Below are positions 55,390 to 64,000 of a stretch of DNA of 64,000 nucleotides, in pieces. The notes beneath the pieces are model-generated. The model was given only the letters and a program-made list of their open reading frames with translations. It did not search any database and was not told the origin of the DNA. Each line of letters starts with the position of its first letter. Position 1 is the stretch's first letter. This DNA comes from Achromobacter xylosoxidans (lineage in GTDB: Bacteria > Pseudomonadota > Gammaproteobacteria > Burkholderiales > Burkholderiaceae_B). The stretch lies in NCBI RefSeq assembly GCF_014490035.1, contig NZ_CP061008.1:5828001-5892000 (forward strand), given 5' to 3'. The translations under genes and the position numbers were made by a program.

Positions 55390-58234
55390 TCTGCTCTCCC
55401 TGCCCCTTGGCCGTCACACCTTCATTCGTAGAAAAAGCCGTCACTACCCGCTCCATGCGCATAAAGCGCGATCCCTTTACCAATACGCAGGACGCGCGCA
55501 GGCCGCGCATGGCGGCAACCACTTCGTCTACCGATGCGCAGGCGTGTGCGCCCACTCCGAATGCGGCCGCGGCCGCCCGGCTGGCTTCGCCTAGCGTGAT
55601 GAGCGCGTCGAGCCCTTGCTCACGCGCGTAATTGCCCACCTCGACATGCATGGCGGGGCCGTTGTCCCCGACCTCGCCCATGTCGCCCAGCACCAGGACG
55701 CGCTTGCCGGCCATGCGGGCCAGCACGTCCACGGCTACGCGGACCGAGTCGGGGTTGGCATTGTAAGTGTCATCAATGAGCAACGTTCCGTCACTCATAC
55801 TCTTGTGCTGCATGCGCCCCGCGACCGGGCTGAAACCAGCCAGTGCGCGCACCGCGCCGTCCAGCGGAGCCCCCGCGGCGATCGCGCTGGCAATGGCGGC
55901 CAGCGCATTGCGCAGGTTGTGCAGGCCCGGCACCGGCAGCGTCAGGTCGGCAACGCCCACCGGCGTCACCACACGGCAACGCGTGGCGTTCACGTCGGCG
56001 AGGATCTGCTCGGCGTACACGTCCAGGCCGGGCTGCAGGCCGAAACGCAGCACGCGGCGCGGCTCGGCCAGGGCATCCCAGATCGCCGAATACGGCTCGT
56101 CGCCGGGATACACGGCAACGCCGTCCTCGGGCAGCGCCGCGATGGCGGCGCCGTTCTCGTGCGCCACCGCTTCCACGCTGTGCATGAATTCCTGGTGTTC
56201 GCGCTGGGCGTTGGTGACCAGCGCCACCGAGGGCGCCGCAAGGGCGGCCAACTGCGCGATCTCGCCGGGGTGGTTCATGCCCAGTTCGAATACGGCGGCG
56301 CGGTGCTCCGGCCGCAGGCGCAGCAGGGTCAGCGGCACGCCGATGTCATTGTTCAGGTTGCCGGCGGTCGCCAGGCGGCCCGTCTCGCCCTGCCACTCGG
56401 CCAGCATCGCCGAGATCATTTCCTTGGTGGTGGTCTTGCCATTGCTGCCGGTCACCGCCACCACGGGCAGCGTGAACCGCGCGCGCCACGCGGCGCCGAT
56501 GCGCATCAACGCAACGCGGGTATCGCCCAGCACCAGTTGCGGCAGCTTGGCGTCGGGCACGGCATGCGCCACCACGGCCGCGCACGCGCCGCGCGCTTCG
56601 GCCTGATCCAGATAGTTATGGGCGTCGAAGTTCTCGCCCACCAGCGCCACGAACAGTTCGCCTTCGCCGATGCGGCGGGTGTCGGTCGACACGCCCTTGA
56701 CCTGCGGCAACAGCAGCGCCAGCCGCGCCCACTCCCGGTCATCGAACGGCAGCTTCTCGCCCCCGATATCCTGGTAGGTTTCATGGCCCTTGCCGGCCAG
56801 CAGCACCACATCATCGGGCGCCGCGGCCCAGATGGTCTGCATGATGGCGCGTGCGCGGTCCACTTGCACGTCGGGCGTCACGTTGTCGGGAATACCCGTC
56901 AGGATCTGTTCGACGATGGCTTCGGGCGACTCGGTGCGCGGGTTGTCGCTGGACACGACCACATGGTCGGCCAAGTCCGCAGCGATGCGGCCCATCACCG
57001 GACGCTTGCCCGGATCGCGCTCGCCGCCGCAGCCGAACACGCAGATCAAGCGGCCCGATCGGGCGGTCGCAACGGCGCGCAAGGCCGCCAGCGCGCGTGA
57101 CAACGCATCCGGGGTATGGGCATAGTCCACCACCACCAGCGGGCCACGGCCCGTGCTGGCCTGGGTGCTATGCGCCACCGGTTCGACGGTCTGCAGGCGG
57201 CCGTCGACGGGGTCAGTCGCCGCCAGTTCGCGCGCGATCTGCGCAAACGGCAGGCCCAGCTGATACAGCACGCCCGCAACCAGCAGCAGGTTCGATACGT
57301 TATGCGCGCCCAGCAGGCGCGTCACGATCTGCGCCTCGCCATGCGGCGACACCAGCGTGAAGATCTGCCCCTGCGCGGTAGCCTGGAGATCGCGCGCACG
57401 CATGCCGGCGGGAATGTCTTGCGCTTCGCTCAGGCTGTAGCCCATCGCCATGCCGGCAGGCAGGTCGGCGATCAGGCGGCGGCCGGCTTCGTCGTCGGCG
57501 TTGATCACGGCGGCGGTCAGGCCCGGCCAGCGGAACAGGCGCGCCTTGGCGGCTTCGTACCGTTCCATGGTGCCGTGGTAGTCAAGATGGTCGCGCGTCA
57601 GGTTGGTGAAGGCGGCCAGCGCAACACGAACGCCGTCCATGCGGCCCTGTTCGATGCCGATGGAAGAGGCTTCCATGGCCACGGCCTTGGCGCCGGCGTC
57701 GCGCATCGCGGCCAGCGTGCGGTGCACGGTCAGCACGTCGGGCGTCGTCAGGTCGCCGCCCAGCGTCTGCCCATCGGGCAACACGGCGCCCAGGGTGCCG
57801 ATGGTGCCGCAGGGCTTGTCATTGCGGCTCAGCGCATGGGCAATCCATTGCACCGATGACGTCTTGCCGTTGGTGCCCGTTACCGCCACCACCGCCAGCT
57901 CGGCCGAGGGCCGGCCGTACCAGGTGTCGGCCAACTCGCCCAGCAGGCCACGCAAGCCGGTCACCGGCAGCATTGCAGCGTGGTCCGCCACGGCCGTCAC
58001 GGCCTCGTTGGCGGGAGCTTCGAACAACACTGCACTGGCGCCCAGCGCCAACGCCTTCTCTATATAGAGACGTCCGTCGCTGGACAGGCCCGGGCACGCG
58101 ACGAATACATCGCCCGGCTCGATATCGCGGGAGTCCAGCTTGAGGTGCGCGGTCAACGACACGCGCGAATGCAACCACGCCACGGTTTCGGCAACCGTGG
58201 CGACAGGGTTGGAGAGGAAGCCTTTGGCGCTCAT
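55379..58234 (-). CDS. murEF: fused MurE-MurF: UDP-MurNAc-tripeptide and -pentapeptide synthetase
   Basis: 951 residues in one frame. Residues 1 to ~490 are Mur[56 protein letters not shown], and DNPR in [20 protein letters not shown], the mark of meso-diaminopimelate specificity. Residues ~500 to 951 are Mur[55 protein letters not shown]. The linker ([20 protein letters not shown]) is short and no MurF start codon context is apparent. Such a fusion is known in Bordetella and relatives. Adds m-DAP and then D-Ala-D-Ala. Four-nt overlap with ftsI. Confidence 0.95.
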   Translation of the reverse strand: MSAKGFLSNPVATVAETVAWLHSRVSLTAHLKLDSRDIEPGDVFVACPGLSSDGRLYIEKALALGASAVLFEAPANEAVTAVADHAAMLPVTGLRGLLGELADTWYGRPSAELAVVAVTGTNGKTSSVQWIAHALSRNDKPCGTIGTLGAVLPDGQTLGGDLTTPDVLTVHRTLAAMRDAGAKAVAMEASSIGIEQGRMDGVRVALAAFTNLTRDHLDYHGTMERYEAAKARLFRWPGLTAAVINADDEAGRRLIADLPAGMAMGYSLSEAQDIPAGMRARDLQATAQGQIFTLVSPHGEAQIVTRLLGAHNVSNLLLVAGVLYQLGLPFAQIARELAATDPVDGRLQTVEPVAHSTQASTGRGPLVVVDYAHTPDALSRALAALRAVATARSGRLICVFGCGGERDPGKRPVMGRIAADLADHVVVSSDNPRTESPEAIVEQILTGIPDNVTPDVQVDRARAIMQTIWAAAPDDVVLLAGKGHETYQDIGGEKLPFDDREWARLALLLPQVKGVSTDTRRIGEGELFVALVGENFDAHNYLDQAEARGACAAVVAHAVPDAKLPQLVLGDTRVALMRIGAAWRARFTLPVVAVTGSNGKTTTKEMISAMLAEWQGETGRLATAGNLNNDIGVPLTLLRLRPEHRAAVFELGMNHPGEIAQLAALAAPSVALVTNAQREHQEFMHSVEAVAHENGAAIAALPEDGVAVYPGDEPYSAIWDALAEPRRVLRFGLQPGLDVYAEQILADVNATRCRVVTPVGVADLTLPVPGLHNLRNALAAIASAIAAGAPLDGAVRALAGFSPVAGRMQHKSMSDGTLLIDDTYNANPDSVRVAVDVLARMAGKRVLVLGDMGEVGDNGPAMHVEVGNYAREQGLDALITLGEASRAAAAAFGVGAHACASVDEVVAAMRGLRASCVLVKGSRFMRMERVVTAFSTNEGVTAKGQGEQNAA

Positions 58235-59961
58235 CTGCCTGGCTCCTTAAGACCAGCAACAATTGTGGATTCGAAGGGTGCGTCCGGGCGCACCCCCATC
58301 AGCCGCAAGCTCCCCCCCACGATCTGGGAGAACACGGGCGCGGCGATAGCGCCGCCGTAATAGCCGCCGACCGTCGGCTCGTCGATGGACACGGCCACGA
58401 CGATCTTCGGATCGGATACCGGAGCGAAGCCCACATAAGAGCTCCGATAGCGCTGCATGCTGTACTTGCCGTCGACGATCTTGCGCGCCGTGCCGCTCTT
58501 GCCGGCGACCCGGTAGCCCTGCACCTGGGCGGCCTTGGTGCCTTCGGGGCCGGCGGCCGCTTCCAGCATGCCGCGCACCATTTCGGTGGTCTTGGGCGTG
58601 TAGATCTTGACGCTGGTGGGGTCGCTGTCGCGCTTGACCAGGGTCAGCGACACCATGTCGCCGTTACGGGCGAAAACGGTATAGGCGCGCGCCACCTGCA
58701 GCAGCGACACCGACAGGCCGTAGCCGTAGGCCATGGTGGCCTTTTCGATCAGGCGCCAGCGGTCCCACGGACGCAGGCGGCCGGGCGCCGCGCCGGGAAA
58801 TCCCACCTGGGGCGCCTGCCCCAGGCCCAGTTCGGTGAAGCGGTCCCACATTTCGCGGGACTCCAGCTTCTCGGAGATCATCGTCATGCCTATGTTGCTG
58901 GACTTGCGCAGCACGCCCGCCACGTCCAGCGTGCCGTTGCGGCTCACGTCGCTGATCGTGCTGCCCTGGTACTGGAAGCGGCCGTTGCCGGTTTCGAACA
59001 GGGTCTTGGTGCTGATGCGGCCCAGGTCCAGCGCCAGCGCGGCGGTGAACGGCTTCATGATCGAACCGGGTTCGAAGGTGTCGGTGATAGCCTGGTTGCG
59101 CAGCTTGGAACCGTGGAAGGTCTCGCGCTTGTTGGGATCGAAGGTCGGCACGTTGGCCAGGGCCAGGATCTCGCCCGTGTGCACGTCCACGACCACGGCG
59201 GTCGCGCCCTTGGCCTGGTGCTTGTCCATCGCGTCCTTCAACGCCTTGAACACCAGGTACTGCAAGCGCGTGTCGATCGACAGGCGCAGGTCGCGGCCAT
59301 CCACCGGCAGGGTCACGGCCTGCACGTCTTCGATCACGCGGCCGAGCCGGTCCTTGATCACGCGGCGACTGCCGGGGCGGCCGGACAACTGCTGGTTGAA
59401 CGTCAGCTCAACGCCTTCCTGCCCCTGGTCCTCGACGCTGTTAAAGCCCACCACGTGAGCCATCACGTCGCCGTCCGGGTAGTAGCGGCGGGTCTCGGGC
59501 TGTTGATGCACGCCCGGCATGCCCAATTGCTTGATCTTGTCGGCCACGTCCATGGAGACCTGGCGCTTCAGGTAGACAAAGTTCTTGTCTTCGTCGACGA
59601 GGCGGTGGCGCAGGTCGGCCGGCGGCGTTTCCAGCAGCTTCGCCAGCGTATCCATCTGCGCCGGGGTGGCCTGCTTGGCGTCTTCGGGAATCGCCCAGAT
59701 GGCGCGCGCCGGCACGCTGGAGGCCAGCACGGCGCCATTGCGGTCCATGATCTTGCCGCGCGTGGCGGCCAGGGTCAGCGTGCGCTCATAGCGCCGCTCG
59801 CCCTGCTGCTGCAGGAACTCGGTGGACAGCCCCTGCAGGAACAGGGCGCGGCCAGCCAGCACGGTGAATCCGCCGAACAGCAGGATCAGCACCAGGCGCG
59901 CGCGCCAGGTGGGCAATTGCCCGCGCAGCACAGGGTTGTCGAAGAAAGGGACGCGTTTCAT
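58231..59961 (-). CDS. ftsI: septal transpeptidase FtsI (PBP3)
   Basis: 576 residues. Cytoplasmic tail and one membrane helix (LVLILLFGGFTVLAGRALFL), pedestal domain (RGKIMDRNGAVLASSVPARA), then the transpeptidase with FEPGSIMKPFTAALAL (SxxK serine), RKSSNIGM (SxN) and RVAGKSGTARKI (KSGT). Cross-links septal peptidoglycan with FtsW. The ATG at 59961 gives MKRVPFFDNPVLRGQ and overlaps the ftsL stop. Confidence 0.96.
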   Translation of the reverse strand: MKRVPFFDNPVLRGQLPTWRARLVLILLFGGFTVLAGRALFLQGLSTEFLQQQGERRYERTLTLAATRGKIMDRNGAVLASSVPARAIWAIPEDAKQATPAQMDTLAKLLETPPADLRHRLVDEDKNFVYLKRQVSMDVADKIKQLGMPGVHQQPETRRYYPDGDVMAHVVGFNSVEDQGQEGVELTFNQQLSGRPGSRRVIKDRLGRVIEDVQAVTLPVDGRDLRLSIDTRLQYLVFKALKDAMDKHQAKGATAVVVDVHTGEILALANVPTFDPNKRETFHGSKLRNQAITDTFEPGSIMKPFTAALALDLGRISTKTLFETGNGRFQYQGSTISDVSRNGTLDVAGVLRKSSNIGMTMISEKLESREMWDRFTELGLGQAPQVGFPGAAPGRLRPWDRWRLIEKATMAYGYGLSVSLLQVARAYTVFARNGDMVSLTLVKRDSDPTSVKIYTPKTTEMVRGMLEAAAGPEGTKAAQVQGYRVAGKSGTARKIVDGKYSMQRYRSSYVGFAPVSDPKIVVAVSIDEPTVGGYYGGAIAAPVFSQIVGGSLRLMGVRPDAPFESTIVAGLKEPGR

Positions 59962-60248
59962 TGCGCGCCTCCGTTGGCGGAGACGGGCGGCTGGTTCATG
60001 TACAGCGTGCGGTCCGGAACGATGGAGATCATCTTCAGGCCGTCGCGTGCGATGGCGTCGACCCGCGCGTTGCGGGCCAGTTCGGCGCGGTCCAGCTGCA
60101 GGCGCCGCCAATTGGTTTCGAGGTCGCGCGCCTGCGCCTGATCACGTCCCAGCTCGATGAAGAGCTGGCGCGACTGATACCGGCTGGTGACCAGGGAAAT
60201 GGCCGACAGCATCAGCAAAGCCGCAACGATCAGGTTGACGCGACCCAT
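59958..60248 (-). CDS. ftsL: cell-division protein FtsL
   Basis: 96 residues: one membrane helix (VNLIVAALLMLSAISLVTSR) and a periplasmic coiled coil (QLFIELGRDQAQARDLETNW, RRLQLDRAELARNARVDAIA) ending in a short Pro-rich tail. Joins FtsB and FtsQ to activate FtsWI. Its ATG overlaps the rsmH stop by one base (TAATG). Sequence is poorly conserved, so identity rests on position and topology. Confidence 0.92.
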   Translation of the reverse strand: MGRVNLIVAALLMLSAISLVTSRYQSRQLFIELGRDQAQARDLETNWRRLQLDRAELARNARVDAIARDGLKMISIVPDRTLYMNQPPVSANGGAQ

Positions 60249-61342
60249 TAGCGGCGCCCTCCCTTGCCGCGGCGCGGCGGGGGTGCCAGGTCGCTGCCCG
60301 GCAGCGAGCCGATCTTCACGAACGCAAAACCGCCCTCGGCGGGCAGCGGCGTCTCGGTGCGTTCGGCAACGCGCAGGACGGCGGAACGGGCGCGGGCGTT
60401 GGCCGAGACTTCGTCGTCTTCGGCCAGCACGCGGCCCAGGGAACGCAGGACCGGTTGGGGCATTTCGCTTTCCCGCAGGGGCAGGCGCGCATGCGCGGCA
60501 GCCGGACGAGCCGCCGCCGCGATGCATTGCTTGACCATGCGGTCTTCAAGCGAATGAAAGCTGATCACCGCCAACCTCCCTCCCGGGGCGAGCAGGTCTA
60601 GAGCTGCCGCGAGGGTGCGCGCGAGCTCTTCGAGTTCCCGATTGATGTAAATCCGTAGAGCTTGAAAGGTGCGTGTGGCCGGATGCTGCCCCTTTTCGCG
60701 CGTGCGGACGGCGCTGGCGACGCACTCGGCAAGTTCGAGCGTGGTGCGCAGCGGCCTTGTTGCGCGGCGAGCAGCAATCGCCTTTGCAACCTGAAAAGCA
60801 AACCGTTCTTCGCCATAATCCGCTATGACCTCCCGCATCTCATCCACACTGGCTTGCGCCAGCCAATCCGCCACCGTGGGACCACGAGTGGTGTCCATCC
60901 GCATATCGAGCGGGCCATCTCGCATGAACGAGAAACCGCGCTCGGCATCATCGATCTGAGGCGAGGAAACGCCCAGATCCAGCATCACGCCATCGACCTT
61001 GCCGATGCCGAGCTGCTCCAATTCTTCGGCCATGGTGGCAAAGCCGCCATGCACCACGGTGACCCTCGGGTCCGCTGCCGCCAGTTGCCTGGCTACGGCG
61101 ATCGCCTCCGGATCCTTGTCGAACACCACCAGCCTGGCGCTCGGCCCCAAACGGCCAAGCAATTCGCGGCTGTGCCCGCCACGCCCGAAGGTGCCGTCAA
61201 CGAAGACGCCGTCTTCCGCCCGCGTAGCCGCAGCCGGCCCGGCATGCTGATGCGACCGTGCCGCACCCTTGCCGCCGAAGTCGGGCAGCAATAGCGCGTC
61301 CACCGTCGGCTCCAGCAGAACGGGCCGATGTTCGAATTCCAT
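60248..61342 (-). CDS. rsmH: 16S rRNA (cytosine(1402)-N4)-methyltransferase RsmH
   Basis: 364 residues. [14 protein letters not shown] starts the protein; [20 protein letters not shown] is the SAM site; [50 protein letters not shown] and [16 protein letters not shown] are family signatures. Acts on C1402 in the ribosomal P site. It has a Gly/Ala-rich insert near the start (about 22-42) and a basic tail. Seven bp after mraZ. Confidence 0.96.
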   Translation of the reverse strand: MEFEHRPVLLEPTVDALLLPDFGGKGAARSHQHAGPAAATRAEDGVFVDGTFGRGGHSRELLGRLGPSARLVVFDKDPEAIAVARQLAAADPRVTVVHGGFATMAEELEQLGIGKVDGVMLDLGVSSPQIDDAERGFSFMRDGPLDMRMDTTRGPTVADWLAQASVDEMREVIADYGEERFAFQVAKAIAARRATRPLRTTLELAECVASAVRTREKGQHPATRTFQALRIYINRELEELARTLAAALDLLAPGGRLAVISFHSLEDRMVKQCIAAAARPAAAHARLPLRESEMPQPVLRSLGRVLAEDDEVSANARARSAVLRVAERTETPLPAEGGFAFVKIGSLPGSDLAPPPRRGKGGRR

Positions 61343-61349
61343 AACTTTT

Positions 61350-61781
61350 TCAGAACGAAAACTGATTCAACACATCCGGCATACCCTTGGCCAGGTCCTC
61401 AGCCTCGCGGCTGGCCAGAGTAGCGGCGTCCCACAGCTCGAAGTGCGCGCCCAGACCGAGCAGCATCACATCGCGCGTCATACCGGAAGCGTTGCGCAGT
61501 TCAGGAGCGATCAAGACCCGGCCGGAGCCGTCCAGTTCCACGTCCTGAGCGTTGCCCAGCAACAGCCGCTGCAACGCGCGCGCCGTCATGGGAAAGGCGG
61601 CAATCTGCTCGCGCTTCTTTTCCCACTCCGGCCGCGGGTAGACCAGCAAGCAGCCGTCAGGGTGGCGTGTCAGGGTCAGCCGGCCATCGGCCTGCGACAT
61701 GAGCGCGTCACGGTGCCGGGTCGGAATCGAGATCCGTCCCTTGGCATCCAGCGTGAGCGCGCTGCTTCCCTGAAACACCAC
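61350..61781 (-). CDS. mraZ: transcriptional regulator MraZ
   Basis: 143 residues with the two SpoVT/AbrB-like repeats: [20 protein letters not shown] and [20 protein letters not shown] (each with the D-x-x-GR-[IV] core). Represses its own operon by binding TGGGN repeats. I prefer the GTG at 61781 ([11 protein letters not shown]), with TGGGG five bases upstream. An ATG at 61802 would add seven residues and place the operator inside the gene. First gene of the dcw cluster. Confidence 0.92.
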   Translation of the reverse strand: MVFQGSSALTLDAKGRISIPTRHRDALMSQADGRLTLTRHPDGCLLVYPRPEWEKKREQIAAFPMTARALQRLLLGNAQDVELDGSGRVLIAPELRNASGMTRDVMLLGLGAHFELWDAATLASREAEDLAKGMPDVLNQFSF

Positions 61782-61786
61782 TTTTA

Positions 61787-61821
61787 CCCCACTTAATTGC
61801 ACAATTTCCTACTATTTCCCA
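61787..61821 (-). promoter_or_regulatory. MraZ operator (10-bp periodic TGGGN-like boxes)
   Basis: On the minus strand TGGGA (61817-61821), TAGGA (61807-61811), TGCAA (61797-61801) and TGGGG (61787-61791), each separated by 5 bp, match the known MraZ-box arrangement, with the third box degenerate. The array lies directly downstream of the -10 and before the GTG start. Confidence 0.75.
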
Positions 61822-61849
61822 CTCTACGGTATGGGATCGGGGCGGTCAA
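61821..61849 (-). promoter_or_regulatory. dcw (mraZ) promoter
   Basis: On the minus strand TTGACC (61844-61849), 17-bp spacer, TAGAGT (61821-61826). Transcription would begin near 61814, inside the MraZ box array, consistent with autorepression. Confidence 0.75.
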
Positions 61850-61910
61850 GCGCGTGGTTGCAATTTTTTCAATCACAACAAGGACTTAGATCAACATGTA
61901 AATCCGCAAA

Positions 61911-61940
61911 AAGAAAAACCTCCCAATAAATCAGGAGGTT
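61911..61940 (-). terminator. intrinsic terminator between rnpB and the dcw cluster
   Basis: On the minus strand AACCTCC (61934-61940) and GGAGGTT (61917-61923) form a 7-bp stem with a 10-nt loop, followed by TTTCTTTTT. It isolates the dcw promoter from transcription arriving from rnpB. Confidence 0.75.
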
Positions 61941-62136
61941 GCGGCACTATCTAAAAGTCCTTCTTCAGAAGTGGCGGCTAACAATGGCTTTGCATTGTTT
62001 TACGGTCGGTCGTTAGCTCCGGTTGGCAAGGCTTCCAGCCGGCCCCGCCGATTGGAGCGGCCCCAAAAATGGTCCGGCCCGGCCAGCGCGACGCCTGGCT
62101 CCAGCCCGGACCCGGCTCGCGTTGAGAATGAGTTGC
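61941..62136. other. unassigned stretch between rnpB and its apparent terminator
   Basis: About 195 bp with no gene I recognise. On the minus strand AACAATG-CAAAGC-CATTGTT (around 61980-62002) makes a 7-bp hairpin inside a wider GCTAAC/GTTAGC pair. It may be rnpB precursor trailer or a separate small RNA. Confidence 0.35.
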
Positions 62137-62538
62137 AAGACGGGTCTATAGGCCGGATTCTGTACACCAGGTTTCCCTGGCGGACGATCATTCCTCTGGA
62201 CGGATCATTGCTGAGCCGCTCTAGCCATCTACCCGCATGCTTGGACGGGCCGCCCTACGCGGTCCGAAGACCGCACGCATGCCTATTTGATGTTGCTCCG
62301 GATAGAGGTTGCCGCGTTTCACCCTGCGATGCCGCCGCCCGTTGCCGGACGGCGCGATACGGAGATGGCCGTATCTGTGCGCGCGCTGCGCGCCCGCCCC
62401 GCAGACTCGTCTCTGTGGCCCTATTCCTCAACCGCGCCCGAAGACGCGGCCGGACGGCCGTTAGCCGTTACCCTGCCCTATGGAGTCCGGACCTTCCTCG
62501 ATGGATTCGCATCCACCGCGATCGTCCGACCCGCCTTG
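62137..62538 (-). ncRNA. rnpB: RNase P RNA (class A)
   Basis: About 400 nt on the minus strand. It has the conserved elements in order: GAGGAAGGTCCGGACTCC then ATAGGGCAGGGT near the 5' end, CCACAGAGACGAGTCT, AGGGTGAAACGCGGCAACCT, GCGGGTAGATGGCTAGAGC, and ACAGAATCCGGCCTATAGAC at the 3' end. GCGGGTC near the 5' end pairs with GACCCG near the 3' end as helix P1. Ends are estimated to within a few bases. A TAGAAT -10-like hexamer lies at 62547-62552. It is the catalytic RNA that matures tRNA 5' ends. Confidence 0.93.
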
Positions 62539-62671
62539 CGGTGCGTATTCTATTACACCTGCCGGCTCCGTCCCCGCAGAGACCTCGATACCCTGCCGCG
62601 CAAACGGCGTTGCGGGGTTCCTGCGACAATACGCCTTGATCCGCTCAGACGCCGCAGACAATACCCATCAC

Positions 62672-64000
62672 ATGGCCCTTGCTACTCTCATCACCCTTAC
62701 CGACATCCAGCTGGCCTATGGCCACCACCCGCTGCTGGACCATGCCGATTTCGCCATCCAGGCGGGCGAGCGCATAGGCCTCATCGGCCGCAATGGCGCC
62801 GGCAAGTCTTCGTTGCTGAGGCTGCTGGACGGCAGGACCCAGCCCGACGACGGCGACATCGCCCGCAGTTCGGGCCTGCGCGTCGCCACGGTCGAACAGG
62901 AACCCGAACTCGACGAAAACGCCACCGTCTTCGATGTGGTTTGCAATGTCGAAGGCGATCATGAAGACTGGCAGCGCCCCTCGCGCGTGCGCTCGGTGCT
63001 CGAAAAGCTCGGCCTGCCCGCTGACGTACAGATCGCGGGCCTGTCGGGCGGCACGCGCAAGCGCGTCGCGCTGGCTCGCGCCTTGGTCGACGAGCCCGAT
63101 CTGCTGCTGCTGGACGAACCCACCAACCACCTGGACTTCGAAGGCATCGCCTGGCTGGAAGACATGCTGCGCGCCTGGAAAGGCGCCGCGGTCATCATCA
63201 CCCACGACCGCCGCTTCCTGGATGCGGTGGCCACTCGCATCGTTGAACTCGATCGCGGGCGGTTGCTGAGCTTTCCCGGCAACTTCTCGCAGTGGCAAGA
63301 GCGCAAGGCCCAGTGGCTCGAGTCCGAGCGCCTGGAACAGGCCCGCTTCGACAAGCTGCTGGCGCAGGAAGAAGTCTGGATCCGCAAGGGCGTCGAGGCC
63401 CGCCGCACCCGCAACGAAGGCCGCGTGCGCCGCCTGGAACGGCTGCGGGTCGAACGCGCCGAACGCCGCGAACGCGTCGGCGACGTTTCGCTCGCCCTGG
63501 CCGAAGGCCAGCGCTCCGGCAAGCTGGTCGCCGAACTCGACCATGTGAACAAAGCCTTCGGCGACAAGATCGTGGTGGACGACTATTCCACGACCATCCT
63601 GCGCGGCGACCGCATCGGCATCATCGGCCCCAACGGCGCGGGCAAGACCACCCTGCTCAAGCTGATCCTGGGCGAGATGCAGCCCGACAGCGGCACGACG
63701 CGGCTTGGCACCAACGTCGCGGTTGCGTATTTCGACCAGATGCGCGCGCAGCTGGACGAAAACGCCACGCTCGTCGACATCATCAGCCCGGGTAGCGAAT
63801 GGGTGGAAATCGGCGGCGCCCGCAAGCACGTCATGAGCTACCTCGGCGACTTCCTGTTCTCGCCCGCCCGCGCCGGCTCGCCCGTGCGCAGCCTGTCCGG
63901 CGGCGAACGCGCCCGGCTGCTGCTGGCGCGCCTGTTCGCCCGTCCCGCCAACATCCTGGTGCTGGACGAACCCACCAACGACCTCGACATCGAAACGCTC
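62672..64000 (+). CDS. uup: ABC-F ATPase Uup, 3' end outside the window
   Basis: First 443 residues visible. Two ATPase domains: Walker A GRNGAGKSS (40-48), signature LSGGTRKRVALARAL (124-138), Walker B LLLLDEPTNHLD (144-155), linker AQEEVWIRKGVEARRTRNEG (231-250), second Walker A GPNGAGKTT (319-327), second signature LSGGERARLLLARL (408-421) and LDEPTNDLD. The linker motif marks Uup. ABC-F proteins of this branch affect ribosome function and transposon excision. The stretch between the first Walker A and signature is short compared with E. coli Uup as I remember it. Divergent from rnpB. Confidence 0.92.
   Translation, partial: MALATLITLTDIQLAYGHHPLLDHADFAIQAGERIGLIGRNGAGKSSLLRLLDGRTQPDDGDIARSSGLRVATVEQEPELDENATVFDVVCNVEGDHEDWQRPSRVRSVLEKLGLPADVQIAGLSGGTRKRVALARALVDEPDLLLLDEPTNHLDFEGIAWLEDMLRAWKGAAVIITHDRRFLDAVATRIVELDRGRLLSFPGNFSQWQERKAQWLESERLEQARFDKLLAQEEVWIRKGVEARRTRNEGRVRRLERLRVERAERRERVGDVSLALAEGQRSGKLVAELDHVNKAFGDKIVVDDYSTTILRGDRIGIIGPNGAGKTTLLKLILGEMQPDSGTTRLGTNVAVAYFDQMRAQLDENATLVDIISPGSEWVEIGGARKHVMSYLGDFLFSPARAGSPVRSLSGGERARLLLARLFARPANILVLDEPTNDLDIETL

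Noticed and set aside
59958..60248. FtsB in place of FtsL
   Set aside because: Position between rsmH and ftsI and the topology fit FtsL; ftsB is normally outside the dcw cluster.
62645..63829. 394-codon minus-strand frame over uup
   Set aside because: Antisense to two complete ATP-binding cassettes of Uup.
1..64000. CRISPR arrays, rRNA genes, prophage or toxin-antitoxin loci
   Set aside because: No regularly spaced repeats, no rRNA-like sequence and no phage structural or recognised toxin genes were found on reading both strands.

Overview
The window is a high-GC beta-proteobacterial chromosome segment, most likely from the Achromobacter/Bordetella group of the Alcaligenaceae. The reasons are the Bug-family (TctC) binding proteins, a naturally fused MurE-MurF inside a division/cell-wall cluster, a lipid A palmitoyltransferase gene, and a DUF721 (DciA-like) - M23 peptidase - secA arrangement. 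I assign the genus by recognition, not by a search.

Region 1 (1-3.2 kb): a minus-strand group encodes a FAD aromatic-ring hydroxylase, a small DUF2783-type protein and the start of a Bug binding protein. A LuxR-type regulator is divergent across a long palindrome. Region 2 (3.2-15.3 kb) looks accessory. It holds a LysR regulator, two paralogous MHS-type permeases, a protein with two antibiotic-biosynthesis-monooxygenase (ABM)-like domains, a phthalate-dioxygenase-reductase-like flavoprotein, two tandem M14/DUF2817 metallopeptidase-like proteins (the second lacking a zinc-ligand His and the putative catalytic Glu), a solitary IS3 OrfA, a diguanylate cyclase and a chemoreceptor. Three genes here (both permeases and the chemoreceptor) carry the same ~46-bp promoter-like element, so uptake and chemotaxis may form one regulon. 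The region ends at a bidirectional terminator and the 3' side of a tRNA-Lys gene.

Region 3 (15.4-31.5 kb): metNIQ methionine importer, a GH31-family protein with eroded catalytic motifs, mnmC, suhB-type phosphatase, fadD-type ligase, M20 amidohydrolase, a LysR/YeiH pair with a clear palindromic operator candidate, a YciA-type thioesterase with mgtE, and pagP. Region 4 (31.5-38.8 kb): chaC, an Lrp-type regulator, an atypical SDR, a cysteine-dioxygenase-type thiol dioxygenase, and a GntR - Bug - ThDP-enzyme operon, followed by a glyoxalase-fold protein.

Region 5 (38.8-61.9 kb): secA, an M23 peptidase and a divergent dciA-like gene, then the complete dcw cluster read leftward: mraZ-rsmH-ftsL-ftsI-murEF-mraY-murD-ftsW-murG-murC-ddl-ftsQ-ftsA-ftsZ-lpxC. 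Many junctions are 4-nt overlaps. The cluster starts from a recognisable promoter over a 10-bp-periodic MraZ operator. Region 6: rnpB (RNase P RNA) on the minus strand, then the ABC-F gene uup, cut by the right edge. I saw no CRISPR array, rRNA or prophage.
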